64,000 nt of DNA from Capitulum mitella (GCA_030062745.1 CP099844.1:22010596-22074595), one strand, 5' to 3'; shown: positions 12,441 to 25,367, counted from the stretch's first letter. Made by a program: numbers and translations. Notes: generated from the sequence alone by a model not told the origin.

Positions 12441-14558
12441 CTACTTGTCGCGCGCCGTCGCCGCGTCGCTGGTGGCGGCGTCATAGCTCGGTGGCGGAGT
12501 GGGGTAGTTGGCCAGGTCGACCTTCGAGAAGCGAGGGTCGGCCAGAGCCACCTCGTACTCGGGCAGCACGGCGGCCGCCTCTGGCTCCGCCGAGGAGCCG
12601 CCGCCGCCGCCCCCGCTGCCGCCGCCGCCGCCGCCGCCACTCTGACGCATCAGCAGGTAGCGGTAGCACGACCACACCATGGCGATCAGGTAGGCCTGCC
12701 GAGAGAGGTGTGGCGTCAGCCCAGAACGGTCGGACCACCAAGGTCAGAAGAAGCGCGACATCTCGGCACAACGACCACAGGAATTTAGACGACAATTAAA
12801 TCGGGATTAACGCGTTTCCCAACTGAGTAATTTACCGTACCTTGTTGTACTCTCATATCGAGTACTGCTGGCAGACATGGAAAGCAGCATCACGTGAAAG
12901 CATAAGATCCAGTGTAAAATGACGATCACCGTTGCGCTTCTGAGATCGTGGTTTGGTTGTAGCCAAAATCTGAGAAATAGCGTAGAAACTTAAGTTTGCA
13001 TATTCCCGAAAAAAAACGAAAAGGCCTGCATCCTAATATGTTCAACAACTGTCATCAGGCCATGGAACGCCCAAATAAAACTTAACACCTTAACGTATAC
13101 ACAAACACCTGCCGTCACAGCGACACCGGTGATGACGATTCGTGTTTCGTAACCATGCAACAGGGCTGAAACGGCAATCATTTCGACACGCGCGCCTCTG
13201 ACCTTGATCACCATGGCGACCAGGAAAGCCACCATCAGGATCAGCGAGAGCCAGCGCTGGTCGAGGCGCAGCAGCTGGTCACGGAACGGCAGGCTGGGCG
13301 ACTGCAGCAACATCACGTGCAGGTCCGGCATGAACGAGAAGTAGCTGATCATGGTCAGGCTGCGGCGGAGCGGGAGACGGTAGTCAGCCGGCGGCCGAAC
13401 AACACCCGTTTTTGCCAGCCAGTTGGGCCCGGTAATCGGTTCTTCACTTGTATACCATCACAGAGGTTCATCCCAGTCGCATGTTCTTTTTTTGTACCAT
13501 GCCAGGCGATTTCAACAATGGTGCGTCACTCTGCTTTCGAACAGAAGTTGCTGAAACTAACTCAGGTAGAGAAAAAACTTCTAAACACTGGTTGCTAATG
13601 GTAAGACCACTCTGCAAGTGATGCACATGAACACACCAACTAATTTAATGGTAGCACTCATTCCAGTCACACGTTCTTCTGTATAACGCCAGCTCATCTG
13701 AGCAACACCCTGGGACGTCACTTCACTTTTGACCAGAAGTCGCTGAAACTAACTCAGACAGAGAAAAAAACTCATAAAGACTCGATGCGCATGATGAACA
13801 CATCACCTAATTTAATGGTGGCACTTGTGTTTGCGCGATAAAAGTCATCACTGACCTGGAGATGCAGAAGTCAAACACTTGGAGGCAGAAGAAGGGCATC
13901 AGGTACGATGGCTGGCCCTTGATGGCGCCGACCACCATCAACAGCGTGATGACGAACGTGCAGAAGGTGATCATGATGCCGATGTTGAGGTCGTCCACGT
14001 TCCAGACCTGGCCGCCCAGCACCGAGTAGGTGGGGCCGTACTTGGGCATGACGCGCGGCGGCAGCAGCGCCTCGCCACCCTCCGAGGACAGGTTGGTCGC
14101 CGGCGCGCCCTCCAGCTGCACGCGCCGCAGCATCTCCGGGTGGAAGATGACCATGGCCAGCGCGGACAGCGCAAGCACGTTCATCACCTGCCGACAGAGC
14201 AGCCAATGAAAGCTGGTTGGTGATACGTATGAAGTCAGAGTATTCAAGGGTCACGGAAGTCCTCAAATCACCGAAAATACGCCCATCTTCCGCGATTCGA
14301 CATTTTATTAATTCGACAAGCCTGATACGTGACAATCTGGGGAGAATCTGATCGCTGAATATCAATACTGTAGCTGTTCTGTGAAACCCTGGCCTGGGAA
14401 TGGCGACATTTTCAACGCATCACAGTATTACTAACCAGGTGCCACATTCCCAGCATGATGGTGCCCGTGCGGACGTGGATGCAGCCGCAGACACGATGGC
14501 CACCGTCGCGCCGGCGGCGACGGGGCCCGATCCTGGGCGGCAATTCTGGTTCCTCCAT
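12441..14558 (-). CDS. Laptm4: LAPTM4-family lysosomal-associated transmembrane protein, 4 exons, 288 aa
   Basis: LAPTM4 proteins are four-pass late-endosome/lysosome membrane proteins that bind NEDD4-type ligases through PY motifs. Exons in transcript order: 14558-14436, 14187-13856, 13359-13203, 12695-12441; all phases join. The N-terminus reads MEEPELPPR, then an Arg-rich stretch and the family motif CGCIHVRTGTIMLG. Predicted membrane segments lie near residues 29-56, 108-130, 137-162 and 187-215. The first lumenal loop has an N-glycosylation sequon (NLS, 73-75). The signature block LMPFFCLQVFDFC (137-149) matches the family. The tail has LPEY (248-251) and PPSY (272-275) PY motifs, separated from the membrane by a poly-Gly linker not usual in vertebrate members. 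It is longer than human LAPTM4A (233 aa), mainly in that linker and loop 1. The ATG follows a good acceptor at 14,622-14,623, so an upstream untranslated exon is likely. Confidence 0.92.
13474..13826. repeat. Two-copy tandem duplication (period about 189 bp) in LAPTM4 intron 2
   Basis: Copies start at 13,474 (CCAGTCGCATGTTCTT) and 13,663 (CCAGTCACACGTTCTT). They stay alignable through AGAAGT(T/C)GCTGAAACTAAC to CTAATTTAATGGTRGCACT, with scattered substitutions. Confidence 0.85.
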
Positions 14559-16985
14559 GCTGATCAGGCCAGGTAGCATCAGCAAGGTCACGTCCAGGCT
14601 TGAAATACGGCCGTCTCAACTCTGTAAACACAGAGATCATGCAGTACCATTCACTATGCAAAGGAACCCTACACTGCAAATATACAGAGAGACATTTTTC
14701 AAAGGAATAGTGTTTCTCATAAAAATGGTCTGCACACTAGCACTGACATACAATGGCTATGGCCCAGACATGGACAAAAGTGCAGCAATCACGAACACCA
14801 CGGGTTCGTGACTGCTTATCTCAAGGCCAGAGTATAACTGAGTGCATGAAATCATCCCAAATAGTAACTGTTAGATGTTGTTTAAGTTCTATGATGTATC
14901 CTCAAGAATGAGGCCTGCAATAGAACAACATCATTGTTTTTTTAACTTGCAAAAATTAAGCAAGAGCTAGAACCAGCTGCTAAGGTTTCACAAGCATTAG
15001 CACAACTATCTTCAAACTTCATAAAACAAGTTTTGTGGGACTACACCCTCTGATAGACTGAACACTGCCAAGAAATGGACACAAGTCATGCCTGTGACAT
15101 CAGTAGTCAGGAAAAAACAAAACAAAGCAATCTGCAGAGGTCTGGCTTCCATTGTTTCCTTTTTACAGTTTCTCTGCACTTCTCGCAAAGTGAACTGAAT
15201 TACTGCACTTCAAACACAAGAATGAAATGTTTGTTCACAAAATTCGAGGTTTAATCAGACCAGATGCTTCATGACCTGAAGACTTTATACCCTGATACAA
15301 CACATTGGACACATCAATCACACAAATATGTTTTCAACTACAGTTTAGATGTGTAAATAGTACAGTCCAAGTATGTACATAAAACAAGAGTTTGTTACTT
15401 GGTTCATTTCATTCTGGTCAGAGTAGCATTAGTCTCAAAATGCCTTTTCATGGCTACAGTAGCCTTGGCTGAAGCTATCACTGCTAAACAATTGCAAACC
15501 AAATTTTCTATTCTATCTTAACACATCTGGAACTGACAAAGCCAAATCATGGTCTATAGTCTTGGAAGCCAGTCTGGAACAGTGTTGGAAGCCTGGTTTT
15601 CCTTCCTGGTGTCAGAGTACAAATTCTCTTTTGGAGTATAAAATGGCATGCATTTATGCGAGGAACATGGACTAACTAGGTGCTCTGCAAGCGTATGTGG
15701 CCAGCAGGGCAGATCCAGTGGTTCCCAGTTTCCTGGGTCTATATGGTAGGTTGGCCGAGTTGTTGTTGGGGGGTGGAAGGTGGCTGGCTATGGGTTCAGA
15801 GCATACTTCAGTGGCTCAGTATGAATGGTAAACCATCAAAAGGGGGAGGGCAGGGAATGCTGGGCAATTTCAAACTCTGGTTGATTAGAAATACCCATCT
15901 TTTGGGGAGGAGCAAATGGCCATTTTGGAGTACAAAATTTTTCTTGGAGCATAAATTTTGGTGTTCCTTGACACCAGAAAATGACAGATTTCCCAACATT
16001 GGTCTGAATATATGCCTCTCAATTTCCAACCTATATAACACATTCTCATCTTTTTGCAGACTTCTTTCATTATATTAATCATACAGAACAGCACATAAAC
16101 TTTTCTATGAAAGAAACTGTCCCAATACTGGTATTATTTCTGACCACAATGGAGTTATATTTTGCCATAACCAAACTAGATGGGAATTGGTGGCACGATC
16201 TTGTTTACAATGTCCTTGCTCCAAGGATACCCAATGTGCTGAATAATATCTGATGGTCATCTGAACAGAATACCAGAGCCCAAAAGACAACAAAGGTTGC
16301 AAATGAACTTGACTCTGTCTGACAGGGATTAGGTTGGTTAGGCCGGGTTTGGTTTGGTTAGATTGAATTAGGTTTGGCACTTTGTTTATCTTTTTTGTTA
16401 ATCATTAAGTTTGATTATAATGAAGATGTCACAAGGAACATCCTTGGAAACTGGCCATTTTGAATTTGTTACCAGAGAATCCCAGCAGAAAACAAACCAA
16501 CAAGTGGCACAGCAGTCAGTGATGCAAGGAGTGACAATATTATTCAGTAATTTTTTTCATATTCTTTATCTAAGAATGGTATTATGCAGCACCATATTGT
16601 AAGTATTTGCCTTAAAATCATATGTTCTATGATTTGTAACCACTCATACTATTTTTCACCCAAATGTCCAAAGTGGTTTATCATAGTTTTCCTGAATGTA
16701 ACCTGTATATCTGAATGTTCTGTATTCCATAACCTGAAGCATTCATTGGCCTGTGCATGACCATATTGCATCAAATCAGTAGATGACTGATGACAATAAC
16801 TTTCAGATAACCTAATTTTCCAAGGCTTCTAGTAATTTTTGAGAAGAGGATCTGAAACATTATCTGCAATATGTTGCACACTAATCCATTCAAGACAAAC
16901 TGACATTTCCCTTAAGATCCATGAGACATGTTTCACCATATTCTGCCTAACATCAATGCCACTTACTGCAAAAACTGACAAATAA
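14559..16985 (-). other. LAPTM4 5' UTR exon end and presumed CpG-poor first intron
   Basis: On the minus strand a strong acceptor (CTCTGTGTTTACAG, exon from 14,621) precedes the start codon, so the coding exon begins with 5' UTR. From there to about 16,985 CpG is almost absent. Near the far end the minus strand has a donor-like GTAAGTGG at about 16,974. I infer a first non-coding exon just beyond it. No coding exon was seen. Confidence 0.5.
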
Positions 16986-19330
16986 GGCGGTGATTTCTCT
17001 TGATGCTTTCTAATCGCTGATCACGTCGAAGAACGTCAACAGGAATGCGCTAGACTTCGTCTACGTCGTTTTGCCATTGCTCCGAAAGGAGCCCTGACAG
17101 CTGGAGAACCATTTTCCACATTTAATAAAAGACTTTTCAAGGTACCAACGCAATTTCCCACTTATTGCCGATTTGTCTCCATGATATGAGCACCTACTCA
17201 CCGCCAGGAAACTTCGAATTCCCGTTCGACAAACCCCCATGGGCGACTCGTCGCCAATCGATTCTCCGTCGGTTTTGCCGCTCTTGGCGTGACGCACATT
17301 CAAGGTCACTGCCACTACTACGCTATCATATGTGACACCATACATAAATACATAAATATGGTGTCATTAAATGCAAATCGCTGCGGTAAACTTAAGTTTT
17401 CATCGGTTTTAAATAGCAATACGGAAGAGAGTGAATCTTTTATCGTGGAATTCAGGTAACTGCAAACGATGGACCATAAGAACAATTAAAAAAAGAAACT
17501 GTCGTGAAGCAAGATTGTGAAAAGAACGAAGTAGCAGAGTAGCAATAGGACAACGAAGCAAGTAGGAGAAACAGGAGACAAGCAGGAGTAGGAATAGGAA
17601 GGACGAAGCAGGAGACAAGTACAGGAGACAACAACAAGTAGGAGAACGAAGCAACTTTACAGGAAATAAATGAGTGGCATCACCAGCTTCTCGACAGTCG
17701 CAGTAGCCGAGATGCAGCAATCCCAGTCGATCCACGTCCTTCTTCATGACAGCAGAGCTAATATTCTCTGGTCATTTCCTCCAGGCATTGCCATCACGAT
17801 ATTAAGTTTTCATGAGCTAGGGGGTGTGGATGACAGCTCGCAGTAGGGTTGTTTACCCCTTCCCTCGCTCCTACGGTAGTGACGCCGCCACGTATTGCTG
17901 TCTGGTCCGACGAAATAAGGCTGGCGCTGGTTGCCCGACTAGAAGCTCCAGTAGGATTGCATGTGGTTCCAGTACTGCGCGAGGTTGCTGCATTTGCACA
18001 GCTACCTGTTCGAAACCAGAGCCTTGGTGCTCCCCCCCGCCACGCCAAAGCAAGGGTCACTGCAACTTCCGCCGACTACGGCTGCCCACTATTCGCGACC
18101 CTTCGTCTCTTGGTCTATTCTGTATGGAACGTCTGTTGCACCAGTAGCTGCCGCTGCACGCTGCATGGATCAATTCGAGTAGCTGCTGCTGCTGCGCGTC
18201 ATCCTTTAGTTCTATGCAATTGGCAGACACGTCATCGGACATAGTTTCAAACGCCTTTCACTGATACTGCGCCTTACATTTTTGTCTTGTTCGTGTGACG
18301 ACCATGGTGTGTTCATCGTAACGTGATGTCATGCCAAAATTATTGGGTCCCTAATATTCGCCGCGATAACGGCCCTGAATAAACTGACCTGAGCAGGTGT
18401 GAGGCTTCATGAACGGCCGAGTGCACGGGAAGAAAACACTGGTTTGCCCCAGGGGGTAGCCAAGACTTCTTCAAGGAAAATACGAATGAAGGGTATGTCT
18501 CTGAACGTAGGGAGACGGCGGTTATAGCTGCCCGCACGCCGTCGGTACGCTAACGGCCTATTGCAATTCTTGCTACGATGTTCGCTGAGAAGACAAACAC
18601 ATCAAAATAACGACATACGGAAGCGCCTCTTTCCAACAGACGGCCACCGCTAGGTGCAGGGCCGTATCAGGCCGCATCCAGCCAAATTTCGGTCCAATCA
18701 TCCCCTATGAACTTGATGCTGTTTACCATGCATCAGATACGGCTGGCGCGGTGCGATTACACCCGAGGGCTGATGACCTTGGCAAGGTTACCAACAGCTG
18801 GACCATGGCTCCGCCTCCACACCGTATGGCGAGATGCGGCCAGGACGGCCCAGGTTCGCTCGAACAGTCGACATTCAGGCCCTGGGAAGCGTGGGTGTCA
18901 CGCACCGCACTACACTGTTGCAAAAACTAATTGCCGTCATTTGCTTGCAAAATCAAGGGCATGCCGCTATATTTCGCAACGCCGCCACCTCGAAAGAGGA
19001 CGGCTGAAACACGTCGGAGTCGATTAAGATGAAACGGCCTGACAGCGTCTGAGTCTGAAAGAAATTAGCATAACCCTTCCCCAAAACTTCAACAATAACG
19101 GCTACATTCTTGGAATTGTATTACACAGCAAACGGGGCGATGGCCAATGCACAACATTTCGAGTGTTTATGAATGTGATGACGAACGGTGACTGCCTTCA
19201 CGAGCCCGAGCCAGAGCCAGCACATCGCAGGGCATGGCCAGACAACCCGTTGTCGTCTAGTGTTTTCCTGAAGACTCTCGACGTGCGTTGTCCCGTCCCG
19301 TACCCGCGCCACGGTAGACAGGAGGGGTGC
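16986..19330. other. Region between LAPTM4 promoter side and BAP18 3' end
   Basis: CpG-normal sequence. It includes a small hairpin (17,333-17,366) and a purine-rich degenerate repeat of AGGAG/ACAAG type (about 17,515-17,660). A minus-strand open frame at 18,242-18,057 followed by a Gln-rich frame looks weakly like a retroelement gag start, but no diagnostic motif supports it. Otherwise nothing recognised. Confidence 0.4.
17333..17366. repeat. Perfect 10-bp inverted repeat (hairpin)
   Basis: TGACACCATA (17,333-17,342) and TATGGTGTCA (17,357-17,366) are exact reverse complements with a 14-base AT-rich loop, lying a few hundred bases upstream of the presumed LAPTM4 promoter. Confidence 0.85.
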
Positions 19331-22300
19331 TCAGGACACCTCCTCGGTGGGACCGTCGAAGTAGCCCTCGCCCATCTCTTCGACGTCGGCCTCCGGCACG
19401 CCGGCGTTCAGCATGTTGAGTGTGACGTCCGACTTGGCCACCAGGCTGGCCTTCTGCTTGGCGCGTTCTGCCGGTCGCGCCGCCGCTGTCGCCCCCTGCG
19501 TGTGCGCCCCCTCGAAGGCCTTTGTCTTGAGTGCGTTACGAATCTGGCTCCTGCAAAGGCATGGAGAGATGAACAGGACGTGTCGACGGGCGGCTGCATG
19601 GTGAGACACAAGACTCGCGAACGATAATCAACAGCATTTGGGAGTTTTTTCCTATAACAAATCACTCATTCGATACATGTTTGGCGAGCATGGCTTGATA
19701 TATGTAAAAGATAAAAATATTGTAAACGAAAAACTGCTGCTCACTACGAGAAGCCAACCCAAATTCAGAAAGTCTATCTTTGTCCTTTTTTGCTGGCACA
19801 ACTGTCAAATCTATTTCTGAGAGCGCGAAAAAAACGTTATGTACGCTCACATTACAGTACTTGCCCTCCCTGCCCCCTGAATAACACAATTAAAAACAAT
19901 ACAAATATCGGCAGCAGCGAGAAATATACAGAACTATTAGCTTACATCTACATATCTGGCTAGGTCACTCATCCATGTTAGGTACCTTAGACAACAGAAA
20001 AGTCGCAACAAGACCGTTGCAGAACAGTAGGGTCCATTGACTGTTCATGTTTTCGGCACTGTGGTGCCGAGGACACATCTCAAGGGGAAGGGACGTTCCT
20101 TTACCACAGGCGACAATAATACGGATGAATACAAAATCATCTCTAAAGGCATCCAAGGTTGTTGGAGTGCTAGCTCACATTAAGTACAACCAGCTATTCC
20201 GAGACCTAACACAATCGCCCTTAACACATATCGCTGCAGCCAGCCCGGACTTACACGCTTCGTGATTTCAGTGTTTCACTGATCTTCTGAGGGTCTGGGC
20301 CAAATCTTTTCACGGCTTCATGCAGCATCTCGATCTCTTCTTCTCGCCACTTTCCACTGAAAACGGGTTAGGTGATGTTAACGATACCGCCTTCATTCTG
20401 CTACGAGCTCAGGAGATGTGATCCGGGTCGACCTTATACATTATCTTGCATTTGTCTGCCGGTGCAACAACATGGTATCATCGTCGCCACAAATTTGTCT
20501 CGCGATGCACATGGGCCTCTAAGGCAAACATCAATAAGCCTGCTATTTGGCTACAATGTTTCACAGTGCACGGACAGCTATATTTCGTCGAAACCTATCC
20601 GGCTACCCAGATTAGAACCCAGCCTCGAGGCTCGAGTGAAACTCGCGGCAATCTTTACCTTTCTACTTCTGTTGATGAGTCGGAAGACTCTAAGTACGTG
20701 GAAAGATAAAAACTGTCATACCCGCTAACCACTCGGTTACCAATTCAGCCCATGCCACCACTCTGACGCTCACTGGACTACCAATGGGAGCAGACCGACC
20801 ACAGGTCGCCGAAGTGCGGGAAATACCAAGTAGTGCCACACACGGCGGAGGTGGTTTGGAAGTGTCTGTCATCTAGCACAGGTGCACCTAAACACACCTA
20901 CCTAAACAACATACTGCAACGCCAAAGCCAATGGCGCCAAGTGCGCTATTTGGTATAATTTCACAGAAATGAGACCAATGTTTATGTCCGTCTACTGTCT
21001 GTGTATCTGTCGTCAAACATTACATTCGACGCAACGTTTAAACAACGTGAAGTATCTGCACGTGCAATGCATCTTGCAAAAGATCTTCGATGGTGACAGA
21101 CAAACGCGGTGTGTGGCATTTTGAACTGAACTGGTGGAAGGGTGCGGCGTGCTGCAAGATCAATTTGAATGTCATAGCCCTCAAAACATACACACAAAAC
21201 GTCGCATCGGTTCCGGCGGATACACTTGGTAGTCACTGGTCGGACGGGCTTCAAACGCATACATACGAGACCTGAACGGAAAACTGCGTGGCGTCCCGAA
21301 CGTCCAATGTCCAAGGCACTTACCACGCACATTTGCTGATGGGGTAAAAACGTTTACCCTGCAATTTTCAGTTCAATTTGGTGCCAATGATCACAATATC
21401 GCTACATGTTAAGAAGACCAAAACGCACCTCAATTTCCCACACGTCATTTTCTCCAGGAAGTGAATGCATACGACCCACAGTATGAGAAACAAACATGCA
21501 GGAAACTGGCGATGCATGTCTTTTTCATGGTGGCTGGTGATTTCAATGTGATATCATGCAGGTGTGGTTGACCTTTGCAGAGAAAATGACAACCATGTGT
21601 CTTTGTTAGTTTGTGCTCAATACCCATCCAACTGTGATTCAGGTAATCCACTAAATTACTACAGTTCTGTCATAACTTTATTTTCCTCCCATTTCCTTCA
21701 CATTCTTCCACATTTTTCCAAATAACCATTTGTCACCTTCAGGTGATGAATGAATTCACACTTAAGTGAACTACAGACCAGCTAGAGTGAACTACTTGGA
21801 CTAGTCATTGTCAAAACACTGGCCACATTACAAAATTACACCCTTTCTAATAAAAATCTCTCACCTGTTGGTTGCATTTGGAGAAGCCTGCTGCAGCTGG
21901 ATGGTGAGGTTTCCCAGCCTGTTGAATGCCTCACCAGCTTCAACAAAAATCTCCCCTACCTATACAAAGAAAATGTCATCTCATTCACATTTCAGTTTCT
22001 GTGGTACATGTGACAAGATGAAAACTACAGAGATGCTGATTCAGGATTCTGGAAAGACAGAAATGGCAAAAACAGGGGTCTGACCCAACTGAGTCAGAAA
22101 TTCCACAGCAAATAAAAAAAATCAATATAAGCTACTGAGATACACAAATCAATGGATACAGCAATACCTCCTATTTCCTGGGTCATGCCTGCTGCCAATC
22201 ACCAGATCAGAAGCACAACCCAGGGCACTTTGCCTAATGACTCTATGCGAAATAGGGTTGGCAGATTTCAGCCAATGCCAGGCTTAAACCAGCTGGTTTA

Positions 22301-23783
22301 AACTAATTTAAGCCACCTAGTGGTTTAAACCAGACAACACAACTTTATTTCAGCCACTTAAGACTTCTTGTCACAAAACCATAACATAAACAATTAACCT
22401 AGCCTAACCTAACACAACATCAATCACAACCTCAACTTAGGCACCCATGACACCCAGTCACTGTCAAGCAGAAATGCTGAGATAAAGGAATGTGGAAATA
22501 CAGCCATCCTTTAGAATATGGCAATCTTGGTGGGAGATAAGTGAATCCATTAATCAACTTCCTGGTTTTGTTGGGTGCTGGGATGGTGTACCCATGAGTA
22601 TGCAGAAATACAGTGTTTAAAATCTGAATGGACCAGAAATGTTATCACTGTGAACTGACATTTATCTCCTGTCTTAAAAACAGCAGAGTGCTTGGACAAA
22701 AAAGGAGCTAAAAGCCAGAATGCTTAGGTAGGTAGGCGGTAAGCACGATACAAGAAGGTTAGACTGTGACAGTTGTGGCTCTTTGAAATGAAAAGTTTAG
22801 GCCAAACAGCCAAAATGCCATGTGCCAGATTAGCAGCTCTTCCAGAGTACCAGGCTTCTACCTACCACTAGTTCATGCACCTGCCTACCTGTGAGATTAC
22901 CTGCCCAAGCCCTGCAGTACTGCACCAATCACCATCCATCACAGCACACAGTTTTGGTTTCAGACTGTTCATTTGCTTGTTTGTTGTGGGTTAGGATGTA
23001 CAGCTTCTTGGGCTCAAGCATCTATCTTCTGAGTCATATCTTGTGTTTTTGGGGTATCAATCAGTCATTTGGTTTCAGACTGTTTGTTTGTTTGTTGTAG
23101 GAGGTTAGGATGCACAGCCTCTTGGGCTCAAGTGTCTGTGTCTTGAGTAAGTCCCATGTCTTGTCAGACATCAGTCAGTCATCTGTTGGTTCCAGACTGT
23201 TTTGGAAGCCATGAGGCCTTGTTTGTCACAAGGATGGAATATTAAGTTATGTTTCAGTGCTGCCACACTGCTACCACATTGCAGTAAAGACTGCACCAGG
23301 ACAAAAGCTTCCTAAAATGGATGTTCATAGGGCCACTGTTGAATTCAATACACCTGCTAAAATTGTTTATTAAATGTTTATTTCTTCATGCTGGTTTAAA
23401 CCAGCTTAAATTATTACAAGCTGACAACTGGCATAAATTCCATCTATGCTGGCTTTTTCCCAACCTTCACAAGAAACATACAAAATGGAGTTCGCACTCC
23501 TGCACTGGTATGAGTCCACTTCAGTTGTCATGGCTTGCAGTCAAACAACAATGAATGATGAAGTTAAGCATCCTGTACTGTTTGCACTCTAGTTACGGAG
23601 CAAAAATCATTCAGGGAACTGACCTGGAACACCTAGTGGCATGGCATACCAGGCAAACAGCATATTAGCTGGATTCCACTTCTAGGCAATGTGCATACAA
23701 TTAACTGAAATAATAAAAATGTATGTTGAGAAATGCTAATGGTTGAAAACAAAGTATTCCCATACCTTGCTAGCTGAGTTCAT
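19331..23783 (-). CDS. BAP18: BAP18-like SANT-domain chromatin complex subunit, 4 exons, 144 aa
   Basis: BAP18 (C17orf49) is a small nuclear subunit of the MLL1/WDR5 and NURF complexes that reads H3K4me3-marked promoters. Exons in transcript order: 23783-23766 (six codons, MNSASK), 21959-21865, 20356-20255, 19550-19331; all GT-AG with matching phases. Exon 2 gives VGEIFVEAGEAFNRLGNLT, the highly conserved N-terminal motif. Exon 3 and the start of exon 4 form the SANT/Myb-like domain (about residues 39-80: KWREEEIEMLHEAVKRFG ... SQIRNALKTK). The C-terminus keeps the KSDVTLNMLNA motif and an acidic tail. It is shorter than the human protein (172 aa) because the Pro-rich linker is reduced. Exons 1-2 sit in CpG-poor DNA, exons 3-4 in normal DNA. 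Head-to-head with CCDC47. Confidence 0.94.
22954..23205. repeat. Tandem duplication, period about 116 bp, BAP18 intron 1
   Basis: Units begin TGGTTTCAGACTGTT at 22,954 and 23,070, with a truncated third near 23,186 (TTGGTTCCAGACTGTT). Each contains GGTTAGGATG(T/C)ACAGC and CTTGGGCTCAAG, then ends in ATCAGTCA. Confidence 0.85.
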
Positions 23784-23835
23784 TTCCTCTGAACTGCCAA
23801 TTGCAAATTAGCACATGGTCACACCAGTGCAATGT
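23766..23835 (-). promoter_or_regulatory. BAP18 first coding exon with three-codon uORF
   Basis: A strong minus-strand acceptor (CCCTTTCTCTTTCAG) puts the exon start at 23,835, implying an upstream untranslated exon. Between it and the true ATG (23,783) lies ATG-TGC-TAA (23,816-23,808), a minimal upstream open reading frame 24 bases before the start codon. If translated it could lower initiation on the main frame. Confidence 0.55.
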
Positions 23836-24419
23836 CTGAAAGAGAAAGGGTTTCAGTTTACCTTCCTTAGACCTGACAATTTTCCATGACTGTTTATCCT
23901 GGCACAATTACATTATGCAACACAACAATACTCAGTCACCAAAAACAGTGAAAAGAAATCCATTTCCAGTCCTAGGCCCAGGCTTTGCAAAAACAAAAAT
24001 TCAATATTGGACAAATCCTGGTAATCTTATGTAAGAAACAAACTATAATTCCATGTTTTTCTTATTGTGAAATATCCTATGATGTACCGATCTAGGCGGA
24101 ACAAACAAGGTCCTCTCTGAAGTAAATGTGCACATCACAGTGACTGCATCTACAGGGATGGTAACAGCAATTATTCCCTATCTAAAGAGAACTGAACAGT
24201 TTATTGATGCATGGGAAGACAGGGCTCAAATATCTGCTCTGCTGCCCAAAAACTTGATGCCAGTTTTGTACCACGACTGAACTGGCTGACCTACATTTTA
24301 GATTCTTATGTGTACCCAGAGGGCACTTTTATGCACATGAATGAAGGACATCCAAAATTTAACATGGCTCACAGATAATAGCTCAGAAAATGACATTGAG
24401 AAGATGTGAGGCGAGCACG

Positions 24420-25320
24420 GGAGCTGGGACTTGGCTGGGGCCCATCACTAATTTCTCGACTTTTTTAAATTATGGTTGCCGCGCTGCAAGTGAACATTGC
24501 CTAAGAGCTGGCAAATCATAATTTATTAATTAGTCTACATCATCTGCATTCAACATCCACCGTACGAATGAAAACGAACACAATGTTGTGTGATTAACGC
24601 AGTCTCGATCACTTTCAGGACTATTTTCCTATTTCGGGCTGTGCTAGGGCCTTGGTTCACTTTAACTAGAGCAAGGTACAAGACATCAATGGGAAGATTT
24701 TTTCATAAAATGCATCTTTTTCTTTGTAAAGTTGTTCAGATATCAAACATTCCTAGAAAGGATGGAATAAATTATTTTTTGAATTAAGTAGTTCCCTTTT
24801 TCAGTTTGTAAGTAAAGCTTTTATTAGTAAATAAATATACCTCCTGAAGGTTCGCAAATCAGATACCTATGAACGATCGTCTCGCGCACACCACAATTGT
24901 CTCCGGTCTTCGGCCGGGTTCGCATGTGCATTACAAGTGGTCCACGAAACATTTTTACAGGTAGAGTTCACGCATTAGTTCAGTTGGCTATTTGAGTGCA
25001 AGACGCTTGTGGCAGCAGAGGTGGAGAGACAGGGTTGGTGACTTACGACTACAGGAAGTAAGCTGCGTATTGCATTAGGTATTCGAAAAGATGAGGGAAG
25101 CTTTCAAAATGTTAGGTAGAATGCGGGGCACCGGCGCAGCCAAGGGGTGGTGCAGGGGACGGGGACCAGCCCAATCCCCCCCCCCTTAGGCCCACCTTTT
25201 TACGAAAACCATCGCATCTCAACGTCCCAGCAGGCGGTTTTTGTATGATTTCAGTTCACAGTGGCCCTGCCCCCCTCCCCCTATAAGAAAACCCTGTCTA
25301 CTTCCCTGATGTGGGGGTAA
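24420..25320. promoter_or_regulatory. Presumed bidirectional promoter of BAP18 (-) and CCDC47 (+)
   Basis: CpG-normal stretch of about 0.9 kb bounded on both sides by CpG-depleted blocks that run into BAP18 and CCDC47 respectively. Both genes appear to have untranslated first exons here, since strong acceptors precede both coding ATGs (23,835 and 27,340). A donor-like GTAAGC occurs on the plus strand at 25,058. No TATA box is evident. A repeat family A copy sits at 25,128-25,310. Confidence 0.5.
25128..25310 (+). mobile_element. Dispersed repeat family A, copy 1
   Basis: One of five copies of a 130-180-bp sequence. Shared blocks are a C-run followed by CTTAGGCC, then TTTTNNGRAAACCAT, GGCGGTTTTTGTATGATTTCAG, a second C-run, and AAGAAAATCCTG ending near the GGGGCGCAGCC-type terminus. 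Other copies are at 60,805 and 61,551 (same strand), and at 42,223 and 46,447 (opposite strand). No coding capacity; probably a short non-autonomous element. Confidence 0.7.
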
Positions 25321-25367
25321 ATGGCATTTTTATCATTTCTTTTTAGTCACTGTTGATCTCAGGCTCG

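Noticed and set aside
16329-16378. TTAGG-like string (also CCTAACCTAA at 22,398-22,412) as an interstitial telomere.
   Set aside because: Only a few imperfect units, common by chance or in arthropod repeats; no array.
18057-18242. Gag-like start (MSDDV... Gln-rich) hinting at an LTR retrotransposon.
   Set aside because: No zinc knuckle, protease, reverse transcriptase or LTR pair could be seen nearby; too weak to annotate as a mobile element.
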